The translations under genes and the position numbers were made by a program. A stretch of 7,262 nucleotides of DNA from the NCBI GenBank assembly GCA_002254385.1, contig NJDO01000097.1, positions 1-7,262 of the forward strand. Reading direction: 5' to 3'. Positions 1 to 6,485 of this stretch are shown one piece after another; within the stretch, counting starts at the first letter, position 1, and each line of letters opens with the position of its first letter. The notes under the pieces were generated by a model. The model made no database searches. It was not told the DNA's origin and worked only from the letters and a program-made list of their open reading frames with translations. Source of the DNA: Thermoplasmatales archaeon ex4484_6. Lineage in GTDB: Archaea; Thermoplasmatota; Penumbrarchaeia; Penumbrarchaeales; Penumbrarchaeaceae.

Positions 1-551
1 AGTCTCTTCCCATGTTTCACTCTCTCCGTATATTCCATCACCATTGTCTCCATCTATTCTTCCGTTTTGATTAGCATCTTCCACTCCGTCACAAAGATTG
101 TCGTCATCAGTATCATTGTCGAATGGATCTGTTGTACATTGATCGAGATCCGGAAAGAAATTGGCTCCCGTCAGATCTTCACCAATTAAGATATCTCCTG
201 GTTCATATCTTCTTCCTGAATGATTGTGAAGCTCCTCATAATAAGCTCCGCTGTACCGAAAGGCCCTCCATAATAAAAAACGGTAGAGAGCTTCCTGTCT
301 CCTGTTCACTCGCTTGGAATATCTTCTCCTTCCCCGAAGCTCCTGCTTGAACACTGTTTGATAATAACGATTTTTTCCCGTATAAACCTGCCTCTTGGAA
401 TCCTCATCTCCCAGGAACCCGAAGGGGTCACCGAAGGCTCTCTCGTGAATTCCACTCCCCCCAAGATGGTGCCGAACGATTGACCGGCGGAGTATATATC
501 AATTTCCGGAAAAATCAATCCTGAAAAATGGCATTTAAATATCGAATTCAA
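1..551 (-). pseudogene. Broken, partial gene for a thrombospondin type 3-like Ca-binding surface protein
   Basis: The clearest part is the minus-strand frame over about positions 210-1, which continues past the left edge. It reads as aspartate/asparagine-rich calcium-binding repeats, including DPFDNDTDDDNLCDGVEDAN followed by QNGRIDGDNGDGIYG, typical of TSP3/dockerin-like loops in secreted archaeal and bacterial proteins. That frame is open back to a TGA at 499-501 but has no ATG, and above about position 215 it becomes arginine-rich and unlike protein. A second minus frame (551 to 186) gives better protein, such as STVFYYGGPFGTAELIMRSF, but has a TGA at 306-308 and ends at 186-188. The third frame fits between two six-base A/T runs (371-376 and 275-280). 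Changing frame at those runs, and again near 190-215, would give one continuous product and skip the TGA. I infer a decayed or frameshifted gene; assembly indels could give the same picture. Base composition is visibly more AT-rich than in the neighbours. Confidence 0.5.
491..510 (-). promoter_or_regulatory. Possible archaeal BRE/TATA promoter element
   Basis: The minus strand reads TCCGGAAATTGATATATACT here: a purine-rich BRE-like GGAAA followed by TATATA (493-498). An archaeal start of transcription would fall near 465-470, close to an in-frame TTG at 464-462 and a GTG at 455-453 of the broken surface-protein gene. A second AT-rich palindrome, ATTTAAATAT at 533-542, lies just after the stop of the TPR gene and is an alternative. 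AT-rich sequence produces such matches by chance, so the support is weak. Confidence 0.3.
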
Positions 552-1858
552 CCGAGCAGAGCTTCAATTTCAACGAAACCCTTCTCCCTTGCCTTCTTGA
601 CGAACCAGTCCCTCCGTATCTTCCTATTTCCCGGACTCGGAAGAGGAGCTGCGATCGTTTCCGATATCCTGAAATGCTTCAGGGCACTGCCGGGTTTTCC
701 CTTCTCGAGGTAGAGAAGAGCCTTGTTGAACTCTACAGTGGATATCCCCTCGAGGTAGTCATTCTCCTCGAATATTCTACGTGCGATCCGCAGGTATCTC
801 TCCGCTGCCCGGAAGTTCCCCTTCCCGGACTCGATATCGGCAAGGTTCGGAAGTACAACGGCCTCCATGTACCTGCTTCCTATTCTCCTCACACATCTGA
901 GGGACCTTCTCCAGTCCCTTTCGGCGTTCTCCGTCCTTCCCAGATTGAAATTTACCACCCCCCTGTTGTTGTAGCATATCCCGAGAAAGAAATAATCTCC
1001 GAGTGTGGTGAACGACCTGATACAGTGGTTGAGCTCGGATAGGGACGCCTCATATTCCCTCTTGAAGTAAAGGAATACACCCTTTATCTCCCTGAGATAG
1101 CTCTTTAATGTGACATCCTCGGCCATCCCCATCATCGAATCTATCATTTCCTCTGCCCTGTCCATCTCTCCTATCTCCTCAAGGACGTAGGCAAGCCCGA
1201 TATTGGCCTGGAACCACTGATTCTCGTTCAGGGAGATGCTGCCACCGGAAAGCAAAGAACGGTAAAGTTCAAGGGATGACTCCAGCTCCCCTCTTCTCCT
1301 GAAAGATTCCGCACGTAAGAGAAGTATGTCCGCATCGTTACCCTCGTCCCGTGCACCACATACGTAAAGCGACATGTCCCATATGGCCGTACTGAACGGG
1401 ACATCAACGGAGGAGAATCGATCCCGGAATATCCTGTAGATACTCTGATCGTTCCTCATCAGGTTCATGGCCGTGGTGACATCCGTCACATCGAAACGGT
1501 CCCTTTTCAGATACATGGATATCAGGAACACCCTGCACCTGGGATCCGCATAACGGGAGCTGAACTCCAGCAGTCCCCATTCCCTGTCAACACCATGCCT
1601 TGCAGGTTTGAGAGAACATCCCTGCAGTTTCCTCTCTATTTCATCCACCCCGCATGTAACCCTGATCGTTTCCAGGAGATTCCTTCTGTGATGCTTCCCG
1701 ATCCTATGAACGAGCCCCGAAGAGGAGAGTCTCGACAGATAGGTATCAAGTGTGGACCGCCTGATCCCCATAAGAGCTGAGAATTCCTCCCTCGTGACGG
1801 AGCTCTCCCGTAACTGGAAAAGGGAATACAATGTCAATTCCTCGGGGGAGATCATCAT
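548..1858 (-). CDS. Winged-helix and TPR-repeat protein, probable transcriptional regulator
   Basis: This 436-residue soluble protein has an N-terminal helix-turn-helix-like domain (about residues 4-60: ISPEELTLYSLFQLRESSVT, then a recognition-helix-like RRSTLDTYLSRLSSSGL). About six TPR-like helical hairpins follow (roughly 178-203, 215-243, 254-283, 293-323, 333-363 and 371-402), each with the spaced Gly/Ala, Tyr/Phe and Ala pattern of TPRs. There is no signal peptide or membrane segment. Proteins of this layout are common in euryarchaea and are presumed DNA-binding regulators whose TPR part binds a partner; no target is known here. The frame stays open to an ATG at 1927. I prefer the ATG at 1858 because a TATA box at 1882-1889 sits 24-31 bases upstream, right for leaderless transcription, and because a start at 1927 would leave 8 bases before the divergent gene. 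It may control that divergent propeller gene, which is inference. The wHTH/TPR call is firm; the regulatory role is only likely. Confidence 0.82.
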   Translation of the reverse strand: MMISPEELTLYSLFQLRESSVTREEFSALMGIRRSTLDTYLSRLSSSGLVHRIGKHHRRNLLETIRVTCGVDEIERKLQGCSLKPARHGVDREWGLLEFSSRYADPRCRVFLISMYLKRDRFDVTDVTTAMNLMRNDQSIYRIFRDRFSSVDVPFSTAIWDMSLYVCGARDEGNDADILLLRAESFRRRGELESSLELYRSLLSGGSISLNENQWFQANIGLAYVLEEIGEMDRAEEMIDSMMGMAEDVTLKSYLREIKGVFLYFKREYEASLSELNHCIRSFTTLGDYFFLGICYNNRGVVNFNLGRTENAERDWRRSLRCVRRIGSRYMEAVVLPNLADIESGKGNFRAAERYLRIARRIFEENDYLEGISTVEFNKALLYLEKGKPGSALKHFRISETIAAPLPSPGNRKIRRDWFVKKAREKGFVEIEALLG

Positions 1859-1880
1859 CGTTTCTATGAATGGCTCCCCC

Positions 1881-1897
1881 GATATAAAATCGATTTC
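1881..1897. promoter_or_regulatory. TATA box between divergent genes, readable on both strands
   Basis: The minus strand reads GAAATCGATTTTATATC: a BRE-like GAAAT followed by TTTTATAT (1889-1882). Its centre is about 27 bases before the ATG at 1858, the spacing expected for a leaderless archaeal transcript of the TPR gene. On the plus strand the same bases read GATATAAAATCG, which would place a start near 1911-1914 and give the propeller gene (ATG 1936) a leader of about 24 bases. The plus-strand reading lacks a convincing purine-rich BRE upstream, so the minus-strand role is better supported. Confidence 0.5.
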
Positions 1898-1935
1898 ACC
1901 GATAAGTTCAATATGGCGTTCCCGCATTTGTCGGC

Positions 1936-3402
1936 ATGGACCCTCCGAAATTGACCAGGACCTCGAAGATTCTTCTGATCTCGGCAGGTGTCATCCTCCT
2001 CCTCGTCGCGGGAGGCTTCCTTCATTCCCTTCTCTCTGGAAAAGGTACCGGACCGGGAGAGGGGGGAGGGCCCGGAGAGGGTGAATTCCGGGCCTACACG
2101 CTGTTCCCGAACCTCCCGGTGACGGACCTCGACACGGCCAACAACGAACCGGCACTGGCCGTCAATCCCACCGACCCCATGAACATCGTGGCGGGTTCCA
2201 ACGATTACGGAACTCCCAGCGGGGATGCTTGGTGCGGCTACTACTGGTCGAAGGATGGGGGCAATACCTGGGAGAGGGGGCTCATACCCGGCGTCGACGG
2301 CGACAGGTCCTCTCCCCTGTGGAAGTTCGCGGGAGGAGGCGATCCAGTTCTCACCTTCGCCCCGGACGGGACCTGCTACATGGCCGGGATCGTGTTCCAG
2401 AGGGACCCCGCGCTCGGAAACATCCTGAAACCCGGCTCGGGGATATTCGTGGCAAGGTCAGACGACGGCGGAGAGACATTCGGAATGGTGTCCCTGGTCA
2501 TCTCCTCCATCACGAATTACGTTACGTTCCACGACAAGGAATGGATAGCGGTGGACCCCACCACGGGAGACGTTCACGTCACCTGGACCGCCTTTCAACT
2601 TTACGGCGTATCCTCCGCAATGGTCCATTCCGTCTCCAGGGACAGGGGCCAGACCTGGTCGAGACCGCAGATAATCTCGGAGGTAACCCGGAAGGAGAGA
2701 CAGGTCCAGGGGTCCCAGGTGGAGGTCACGTCCGACGGGGTCGTCCATGTATCATGGATCGAATACGATATCGGAGCTCTCCGCTACACCAGGTCCACGG
2801 ACGGTGGAAGGTCCTTCGAAAGGGTCAGGACCATCGCCTCCGTCACACCCCTTCCCTACAATCTGCCGAACGGCGATTACAGAACCCCCACCATGTGCGA
2901 CATGGCGGTGGACAACAACAGGGACAGCAACCTGTCGGGTTCCATATACATAGCCTGGCCCGATTACAGAAGGGGCGAGGGGGACATCTACATGGTGGCG
3001 TCCTACGACGGGGGAGACACCTGGATACAGCCAGTGAAGGTGAACAACGCGACGGATGCAAGGGACAACGACCAGTTCTACCCCGCAACCGCCGTGGGAA
3101 ACGACGGTTCCGTCCAGGTGATGTTCTACGACAGACGGGACGACCCCGACAACAAGCTTCTCTCCCTCTACTTCGCGATCTCCAGGGACGGCGGCCTCAC
3201 CTGGGAGAACATGAGGATGCAGGACCACCCCTTCGACGGTGACAACACCAGGGGTCCCTTCATCGGCGATTACCTTGCGCTGTCCTCCGGCCCGGGATGG
3301 ACGGTGGGGGTTTGGTGCGATGCAAGGGATGGCACCAAGGATGCGGTGAGATCCGACATCTGGATGGGAAAGGTCATCTACTCCGAGGAGGGAGAGACCT
3401 GA
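1936..3402 (+). CDS. Membrane-anchored or secreted six-bladed Asp-box (BNR) propeller, sialidase-like
   Basis: This 488-residue protein starts with a short basic segment and one hydrophobic helix (about residues 11-33, KILLISAGVILLLVAGGFLH), acting as signal peptide or anchor. A Gly/Pro/Glu-rich linker follows (36-50), then an extracellular domain. It has six Asp-boxes (S-x-D-x-G-x-[TS]-[WF]) starting at residues 105, 175, 234, 287, 356 and 416, for example SKDGGNTW, SYDGGDTW and SRDGGLTW. Their spacing of 53-70 residues is as in six-bladed sialidase propellers. Other family-like stretches are DKEWIAVDP (200-208) and FIGDYLALSSG (442-452). I see no clear FRIP/YRIP arginine motif near the N-terminus, so true sialidase activity is doubtful; a binding or other glycan-related role is equally possible. 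The ATG at 1936 gives the correct charge pattern before the helix; no Shine-Dalgarno sequence precedes it. The gene stands alone on the plus strand and overlaps the convergent small membrane gene by 25 bases. The fold is near certain, the substrate unknown. Confidence 0.9.
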   Translation: MDPPKLTRTSKILLISAGVILLLVAGGFLHSLLSGKGTGPGEGGGPGEGEFRAYTLFPNLPVTDLDTANNEPALAVNPTDPMNIVAGSNDYGTPSGDAWCGYYWSKDGGNTWERGLIPGVDGDRSSPLWKFAGGGDPVLTFAPDGTCYMAGIVFQRDPALGNILKPGSGIFVARSDDGGETFGMVSLVISSITNYVTFHDKEWIAVDPTTGDVHVTWTAFQLYGVSSAMVHSVSRDRGQTWSRPQIISEVTRKERQVQGSQVEVTSDGVVHVSWIEYDIGALRYTRSTDGGRSFERVRTIASVTPLPYNLPNGDYRTPTMCDMAVDNNRDSNLSGSIYIAWPDYRRGEGDIYMVASYDGGDTWIQPVKVNNATDARDNDQFYPATAVGNDGSVQVMFYDRRDDPDNKLLSLYFAISRDGGLTWENMRMQDHPFDGDNTRGPFIGDYLALSSGPGWTVGVWCDARDGTKDAVRSDIWMGKVIYSEEGET

Positions 3403-3677
3403 ACATCCTCAGCGATAGACATCCTCCCACAGACACCCACATCACGAAAGGTCTTTAAGGAGCTCTCATCCGCAATCCTGGGTTCCTCCAGAGGAAGCTC
3501 CACGGGGTGGTATGTGGGTCTGATCCTCATTTTCCGTTTCCTCCTCCGTGGGATGAGCAAGAACACAATTCCGACGAGGATTGAGGACCCCAGGATGGAA
3601 CCCCAGTAAACCATAGGATGGGAAGCGACAACCGAGGCAAGATATTCCGCCAACCGCTCGATAAGGGATGATATCAC
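3378..3677 (-). CDS. Small single-pass membrane protein of unknown function
   Basis: I do not recognise this 99-residue protein. It has a short amphipathic N-terminus, one membrane helix at about residues 22-43 (MVYWGSILGSSILVGIVFLL), and a strongly basic stop-transfer cluster RRRKRK at 44-49. A hydrophilic tail of about 50 residues with many Pro and Glu follows. By the positive-inside rule the tail should be cytoplasmic. The start is GTG at 3677. A weak AT-rich box, AAATAGATAA, at 3695-3704 could allow leaderless transcription, or the gene may be read through from the Vms1-like gene 40 bases upstream. Its last 25 bases overlap the end of the propeller gene, tail to tail. The helix plus basic cluster and sensible codon use argue that it is real, but short length and lack of homology keep the confidence moderate. 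Confidence 0.6.
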   Translation of the reverse strand: MISSLIERLAEYLASVVASHPMVYWGSILGSSILVGIVFLLIPRRRKRKMRIRPTYHPVELPLEEPRIADESSLKTFRDVGVCGRMSIAEDVQVSPSSE

Positions 3678-3694
3678 GGATATGAATCGAATCC

Positions 3695-3709
3695 TTATCT
3701 ATTTCTCAC
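3695..3709 (-). promoter_or_regulatory. Weak TATA-like box before the small membrane protein gene
   Basis: The minus strand reads GTGAGAAATAGATAA, a purine-rich stretch running into an imperfect TATA. Its centre lies about 20-25 bases before the GTG at 3677, close to the spacing of a leaderless archaeal promoter. It may mean that the small gene can be transcribed separately from the operon. The match is poor and may be chance. Confidence 0.2.
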
Positions 3710-3717
3710 TTTACCTC

Positions 3718-4854
3718 TCAATATCTCAGAATAGCTGCAATACCTCCAAGGGATTCCAGGAAGGGGGAATCCTCCACGAACTCCGTGAACGCGCCGATGG
3801 TCTCCGCCATCTCGAAGAATTCCTCCACGATATCCACAACCGAGGGTGCGCCTCCGCACGCGGGGCATTCCGGAGGAGGAGCCTCCCCCGGCACCATCCT
3901 TCCGCATCTCTCGCATTTCCACCCGGGAATGGATGTCCCCTTCAAGATGATCAGGGTCCTGACCCTTGCCTCGGTGAGGGCAGTATGAACCTCCCCGGGA
4001 CCGTAGGAGGCGGGTTCGCCCTTCATGATGGCGGCCCTCAGCTCGTCAACGCACCTCATCTCCCCCTCCCTCTCATCGATGGATGCCACCTCTTCCGCAA
4101 GGGAGAGCAGCTTCCCCTCCGGTGTCTCGATGTCAGTGTCCACCATGCCGATCACCATGTCCTTCAGGTCCTTCGGAAGCTCCTCCGCCAGCATCTTCTT
4201 GGCCTCACCGGGACCCGCGATTATGATCCCGCGCATCCTCTCCTGCCTTATGCATTCCAGATCGGATGCCACCTCCCTGATGAAAGCATGGATCGCTCCC
4301 CTCCTGAGCCTGTTGAACCTCTTCTGGGACCATCCTCCCTTCTTGTGCTTGTTCATCAGGTCGATCTTGGTCCTCTCCCTGTCCTCCAGGATGTTGGACC
4401 TTACGGTCATGACCCTTGCCTGCCTGGAATCCAGCAGAACAAGACACAGGTCCTCGTATTCGTCCTGAAGCATGGCAAGGGGGAGGAGGAATGGAGAGGT
4501 GTCCAGGACCATCCTTGTTTCGGGTTCCACGGATATCCTGTATTTTCTGAGCAGACCCGTCCTGCTCGAGGCGAACACAACCCTTCCTCTCTCACCGGGG
4601 ACGGGACGCCCATCGAGGAATTCCCCGACCATCTCCATCGTGTCGCCGAATACGGCGGACAGGTCCTTTCCCAGTGCCTTTGATATATCCCTGCTCCTCG
4701 AAGCAATGTAGGATGCATTCAGATCGCTCTTCCTACCTATCGGCAGATATACGGACAGGAACACATCGTTCTCGTCCCTCACAGACGAGAGCTCCGCCAG
4801 ATCGATGTCGGAGAGCAATGTGAGATGCCTGTCGGATTTCCCTTTTCCTTCCAT
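3718..4854 (-). CDS. Vms1/baeRF-type aRF1-related peptidyl-tRNA hydrolase (ribosome rescue)
   Basis: This 378-residue cytoplasmic protein is related to archaeal/eukaryotic release factor 1. The middle domain carries KKGGWSQKRFNRLRR (residues 171-185), the counterpart of the catalytic GGQ loop of aRF1 as found in Vms1/ANKZF1 and the baeRF families, where the glutamine (here Q177) is the candidate catalytic residue. The C-terminal domain has a CxxC...CxxC zinc ribbon (C314, C317, C330, C333) and ends in the conserved GGIAAILRY tail. The N-terminal domain (about 1-125) lacks the stop-codon-reading TASNIKS and YxCxxxF motifs of true aRF1, so it probably does not decode stop codons. Family knowledge suggests it releases nascent peptides from tRNA on stalled or split ribosomes. 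The ATG at 4854 follows the EF-hand membrane protein stop by 21 bases, consistent with one operon. GGGGTG precedes the ATG but is too close for a normal Shine-Dalgarno site. The family call is strong; the cellular role is inferred. Confidence 0.88.
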   Translation of the reverse strand: MEGKGKSDRHLTLLSDIDLAELSSVRDENDVFLSVYLPIGRKSDLNASYIASRSRDISKALGKDLSAVFGDTMEMVGEFLDGRPVPGERGRVVFASSRTGLLRKYRISVEPETRMVLDTSPFLLPLAMLQDEYEDLCLVLLDSRQARVMTVRSNILEDRERTKIDLMNKHKKGGWSQKRFNRLRRGAIHAFIREVASDLECIRQERMRGIIIAGPGEAKKMLAEELPKDLKDMVIGMVDTDIETPEGKLLSLAEEVASIDEREGEMRCVDELRAAIMKGEPASYGPGEVHTALTEARVRTLIILKGTSIPGWKCERCGRMVPGEAPPPECPACGGAPSVVDIVEEFFEMAETIGAFTEFVEDSPFLESLGGIAAILRY

Positions 4855-4875
4855 GCACCCCTATCGGGAGGTTCC

Positions 4876-6483
4876 CTAATAATCTTCCCCGGGAGGAGGA
4901 AGCTCCTTCCTGCCCCTGGCGATCCTGTACACGAGAACGGCCGCCCCTGCAAGGAAGAGAACGCCCAGAACATAGGCCCATGCGGGAACGTCCTCGTACG
5001 ATACCTTCTCATTCCCGGTGGTGTCCGTCTTCTCCCTCACGGTGAAGGAGACCCCGTTGGCCATCAGCGAGAGGTCCCCGATCTCCCGGGATGTCATCGA
5101 TATGCTCCCTGAACCATCCGTAAGGTAATTGCTCAATCCCTCGGGACGGAGGGTGTCGGGGATCACCGAATACCCCTCGGGGAGGGACACTGTGAAGGAG
5201 AGTTCGACATCCGGTCCCGAACCTCCCACGAGCTCCCTCATGGGAACTATCTCGATCGAGGACAGGGTGTCGAGGGCCAGGCTCATGATGACGGTGAACG
5301 AATCGTCCCCGGCAGTGACGGAAACGTCCTCGACGACGGAGCTCCCGTCGGACCTTACAGCTTCCTCCAGACCCAAAACAACATCGGCGAAAACGGAATC
5401 CACCTCCTCGGCGGAAAGGTCACCGGACGAATCCCCGTCCATGGCGTCCGTGATGCCTTCGGGAAGGTCGGAGGTCATCACACGGAACTCCCCTGACAGG
5501 TCGTCATCTATCCTGAGTTCCATGTCCACCCTGCTCCCGCACGAGAAGGGGAATATATCCAGGAACAGCAGGGGTTCATCTGGGCAGACATCCTCGAACC
5601 ACCCTCCGTCTTGCCGTTCCATCCTGGCCTCGCAGTACGCAGTCCCGCCGGGAAGTAAGTCCCCCCGAAACTCGATGAACACCACCTCCCCTTCCACACC
5701 CTGGTCCGACAAGGGGCCCGATCCTTCCCCGGAAAGCCTTCCTTCCCTCATCACGAAGGATTCGTCCCCAAGATGAAATGTGTAGACCGCATCCGGGGAA
5801 GCTCCCCCGGGAATTCTCATCTCCATGCGTACGTCACCGCCGCTCCGGCTGACCTCGAGGGAGGCGATATCGATCTCCGGAAGCTCCGCGCGGGCGCTCT
5901 CCAGGAAGGAGAACCTCACATCGTTCCTGCCGTCCGTCAGGGAGACCTGGTAGCGTGATACGGGGGAGACAACTCCATCCCCCTCGACAACATCGTAATA
6001 GTTCTCGAACCTTCTCTCACCGTTGTAATCGAGGAAGAAGAGCTGCGCCGATGCGTTAAGCACGGGATCTCCCTCATCCATCCACGTCTTCCGGATCTGG
6101 GCATGGATCTGGTTCCCGGACACGATCTCCGCATCGACGTCAAGCGGATCCCCCTCACTCGTCATTCCCTGGACGGTTCCGTTGTCGTATATGACGGATA
6201 CGCCCCCGACGGACATGGAATATATGTATCCCAGATCGTCCCTCACCTCCCCCCTGACCGTGAGGTACGCATCGACGCTGTACACCCTGTCGAACGTCTC
6301 GAGCGACAGGATGTCTATATCCCCGTATCCCTGGACCTCTCTCTCGGCGATGCTGTAGGAGAGCACATCAAGGGAGGCGTCCAGTATCTCCTCCCCGGGA
6401 TATACGCCGTTCCCGGGTCCCGAAAATACCATGATCATCACAAGAAAAACGATCGGGAAGGGGGAGAGACGCCTCATCGACAT
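4876..6483 (-). CDS. Secreted single-pass membrane protein with an EF-hand loop, function unknown
   Basis: I do not recognise this 535-residue protein as a named family. It begins with a signal peptide (MSMRRLSPFPIVFLVMIMVF, cleaved around 21-30) and ends in one membrane helix (about 500-520, AWAYVLGVLFLAGAAVLVY) followed by a basic IARGRK and a short cytoplasmic tail, giving a type I topology with a large outside domain. That domain is acidic and beta-rich by pattern, with two N-glycosylation sequons (N101-G-T and N143-A-S) and three cysteines (284, 300, 315). At 349-360 it has a textbook EF-hand loop, DGDSSGDLSAEE, with D1, D3, S5, G6, L8 and E12 all correct, followed by a helix-like stretch. 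Its ATG lies only 2 bases after the metallophosphoesterase stop, so the two are probably coupled; a second ATG at 6477 is possible. No lipobox is seen. A surface calcium-binding or adhesion role is plausible but unproven. Confidence 0.82.
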   Translation of the reverse strand: MSMRRLSPFPIVFLVMIMVFSGPGNGVYPGEEILDASLDVLSYSIAEREVQGYGDIDILSLETFDRVYSVDAYLTVRGEVRDDLGYIYSMSVGGVSVIYDNGTVQGMTSEGDPLDVDAEIVSGNQIHAQIRKTWMDEGDPVLNASAQLFFLDYNGERRFENYYDVVEGDGVVSPVSRYQVSLTDGRNDVRFSFLESARAELPEIDIASLEVSRSGGDVRMEMRIPGGASPDAVYTFHLGDESFVMREGRLSGEGSGPLSDQGVEGEVVFIEFRGDLLPGGTAYCEARMERQDGGWFEDVCPDEPLLFLDIFPFSCGSRVDMELRIDDDLSGEFRVMTSDLPEGITDAMDGDSSGDLSAEEVDSVFADVVLGLEEAVRSDGSSVVEDVSVTAGDDSFTVIMSLALDTLSSIEIVPMRELVGGSGPDVELSFTVSLPEGYSVIPDTLRPEGLSNYLTDGSGSISMTSREIGDLSLMANGVSFTVREKTDTTGNEKVSYEDVPAWAYVLGVLFLAGAAVLVYRIARGRKELPPPGEDY

Positions 6484-6485
6484 GA

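Noticed and set aside
306..308. In-frame TGA read as selenocysteine or tryptophan
   Set aside because: No SECIS-like structure is evident, and TGA is used as an ordinary stop by the TPR, propeller and Vms1-like genes here; a mutation or frameshift is simpler.
123..350. Plus-strand 75-codon open frame at the left edge
   Set aside because: It runs opposite the recognisable calcium-binding repeats and has no motif or promoter.
2229..3242. Long plus-strand open frame (337 codons) inside the propeller gene
   Set aside because: It lies in another frame of a gene with six clear Asp-boxes, and its product is very rich in Arg, Gly and His, typical of a shadow frame in high-GC coding DNA.
3682..4683. 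Plus-strand open frame (333 codons) opposite the Vms1-like gene
   Set aside because: It is antisense to a well-supported conserved protein; its product is rich in Leu, Pro and His with no domain pattern.
3718..4854. Calling this gene the canonical archaeal release factor aRF1 (prf1)
   Set aside because: It has GGWSQ rather than GGQ, a divergent N-terminal domain without stop-codon-reading motifs, and is shorter than usual aRF1.
5129..5776. Plus-strand open frame (215 codons) opposite the EF-hand membrane protein gene
   Set aside because: The product is low-complexity Ser/Pro/Thr-rich, as expected from the antisense of a Gly/Asp/Glu-rich gene with strong third-base bias.
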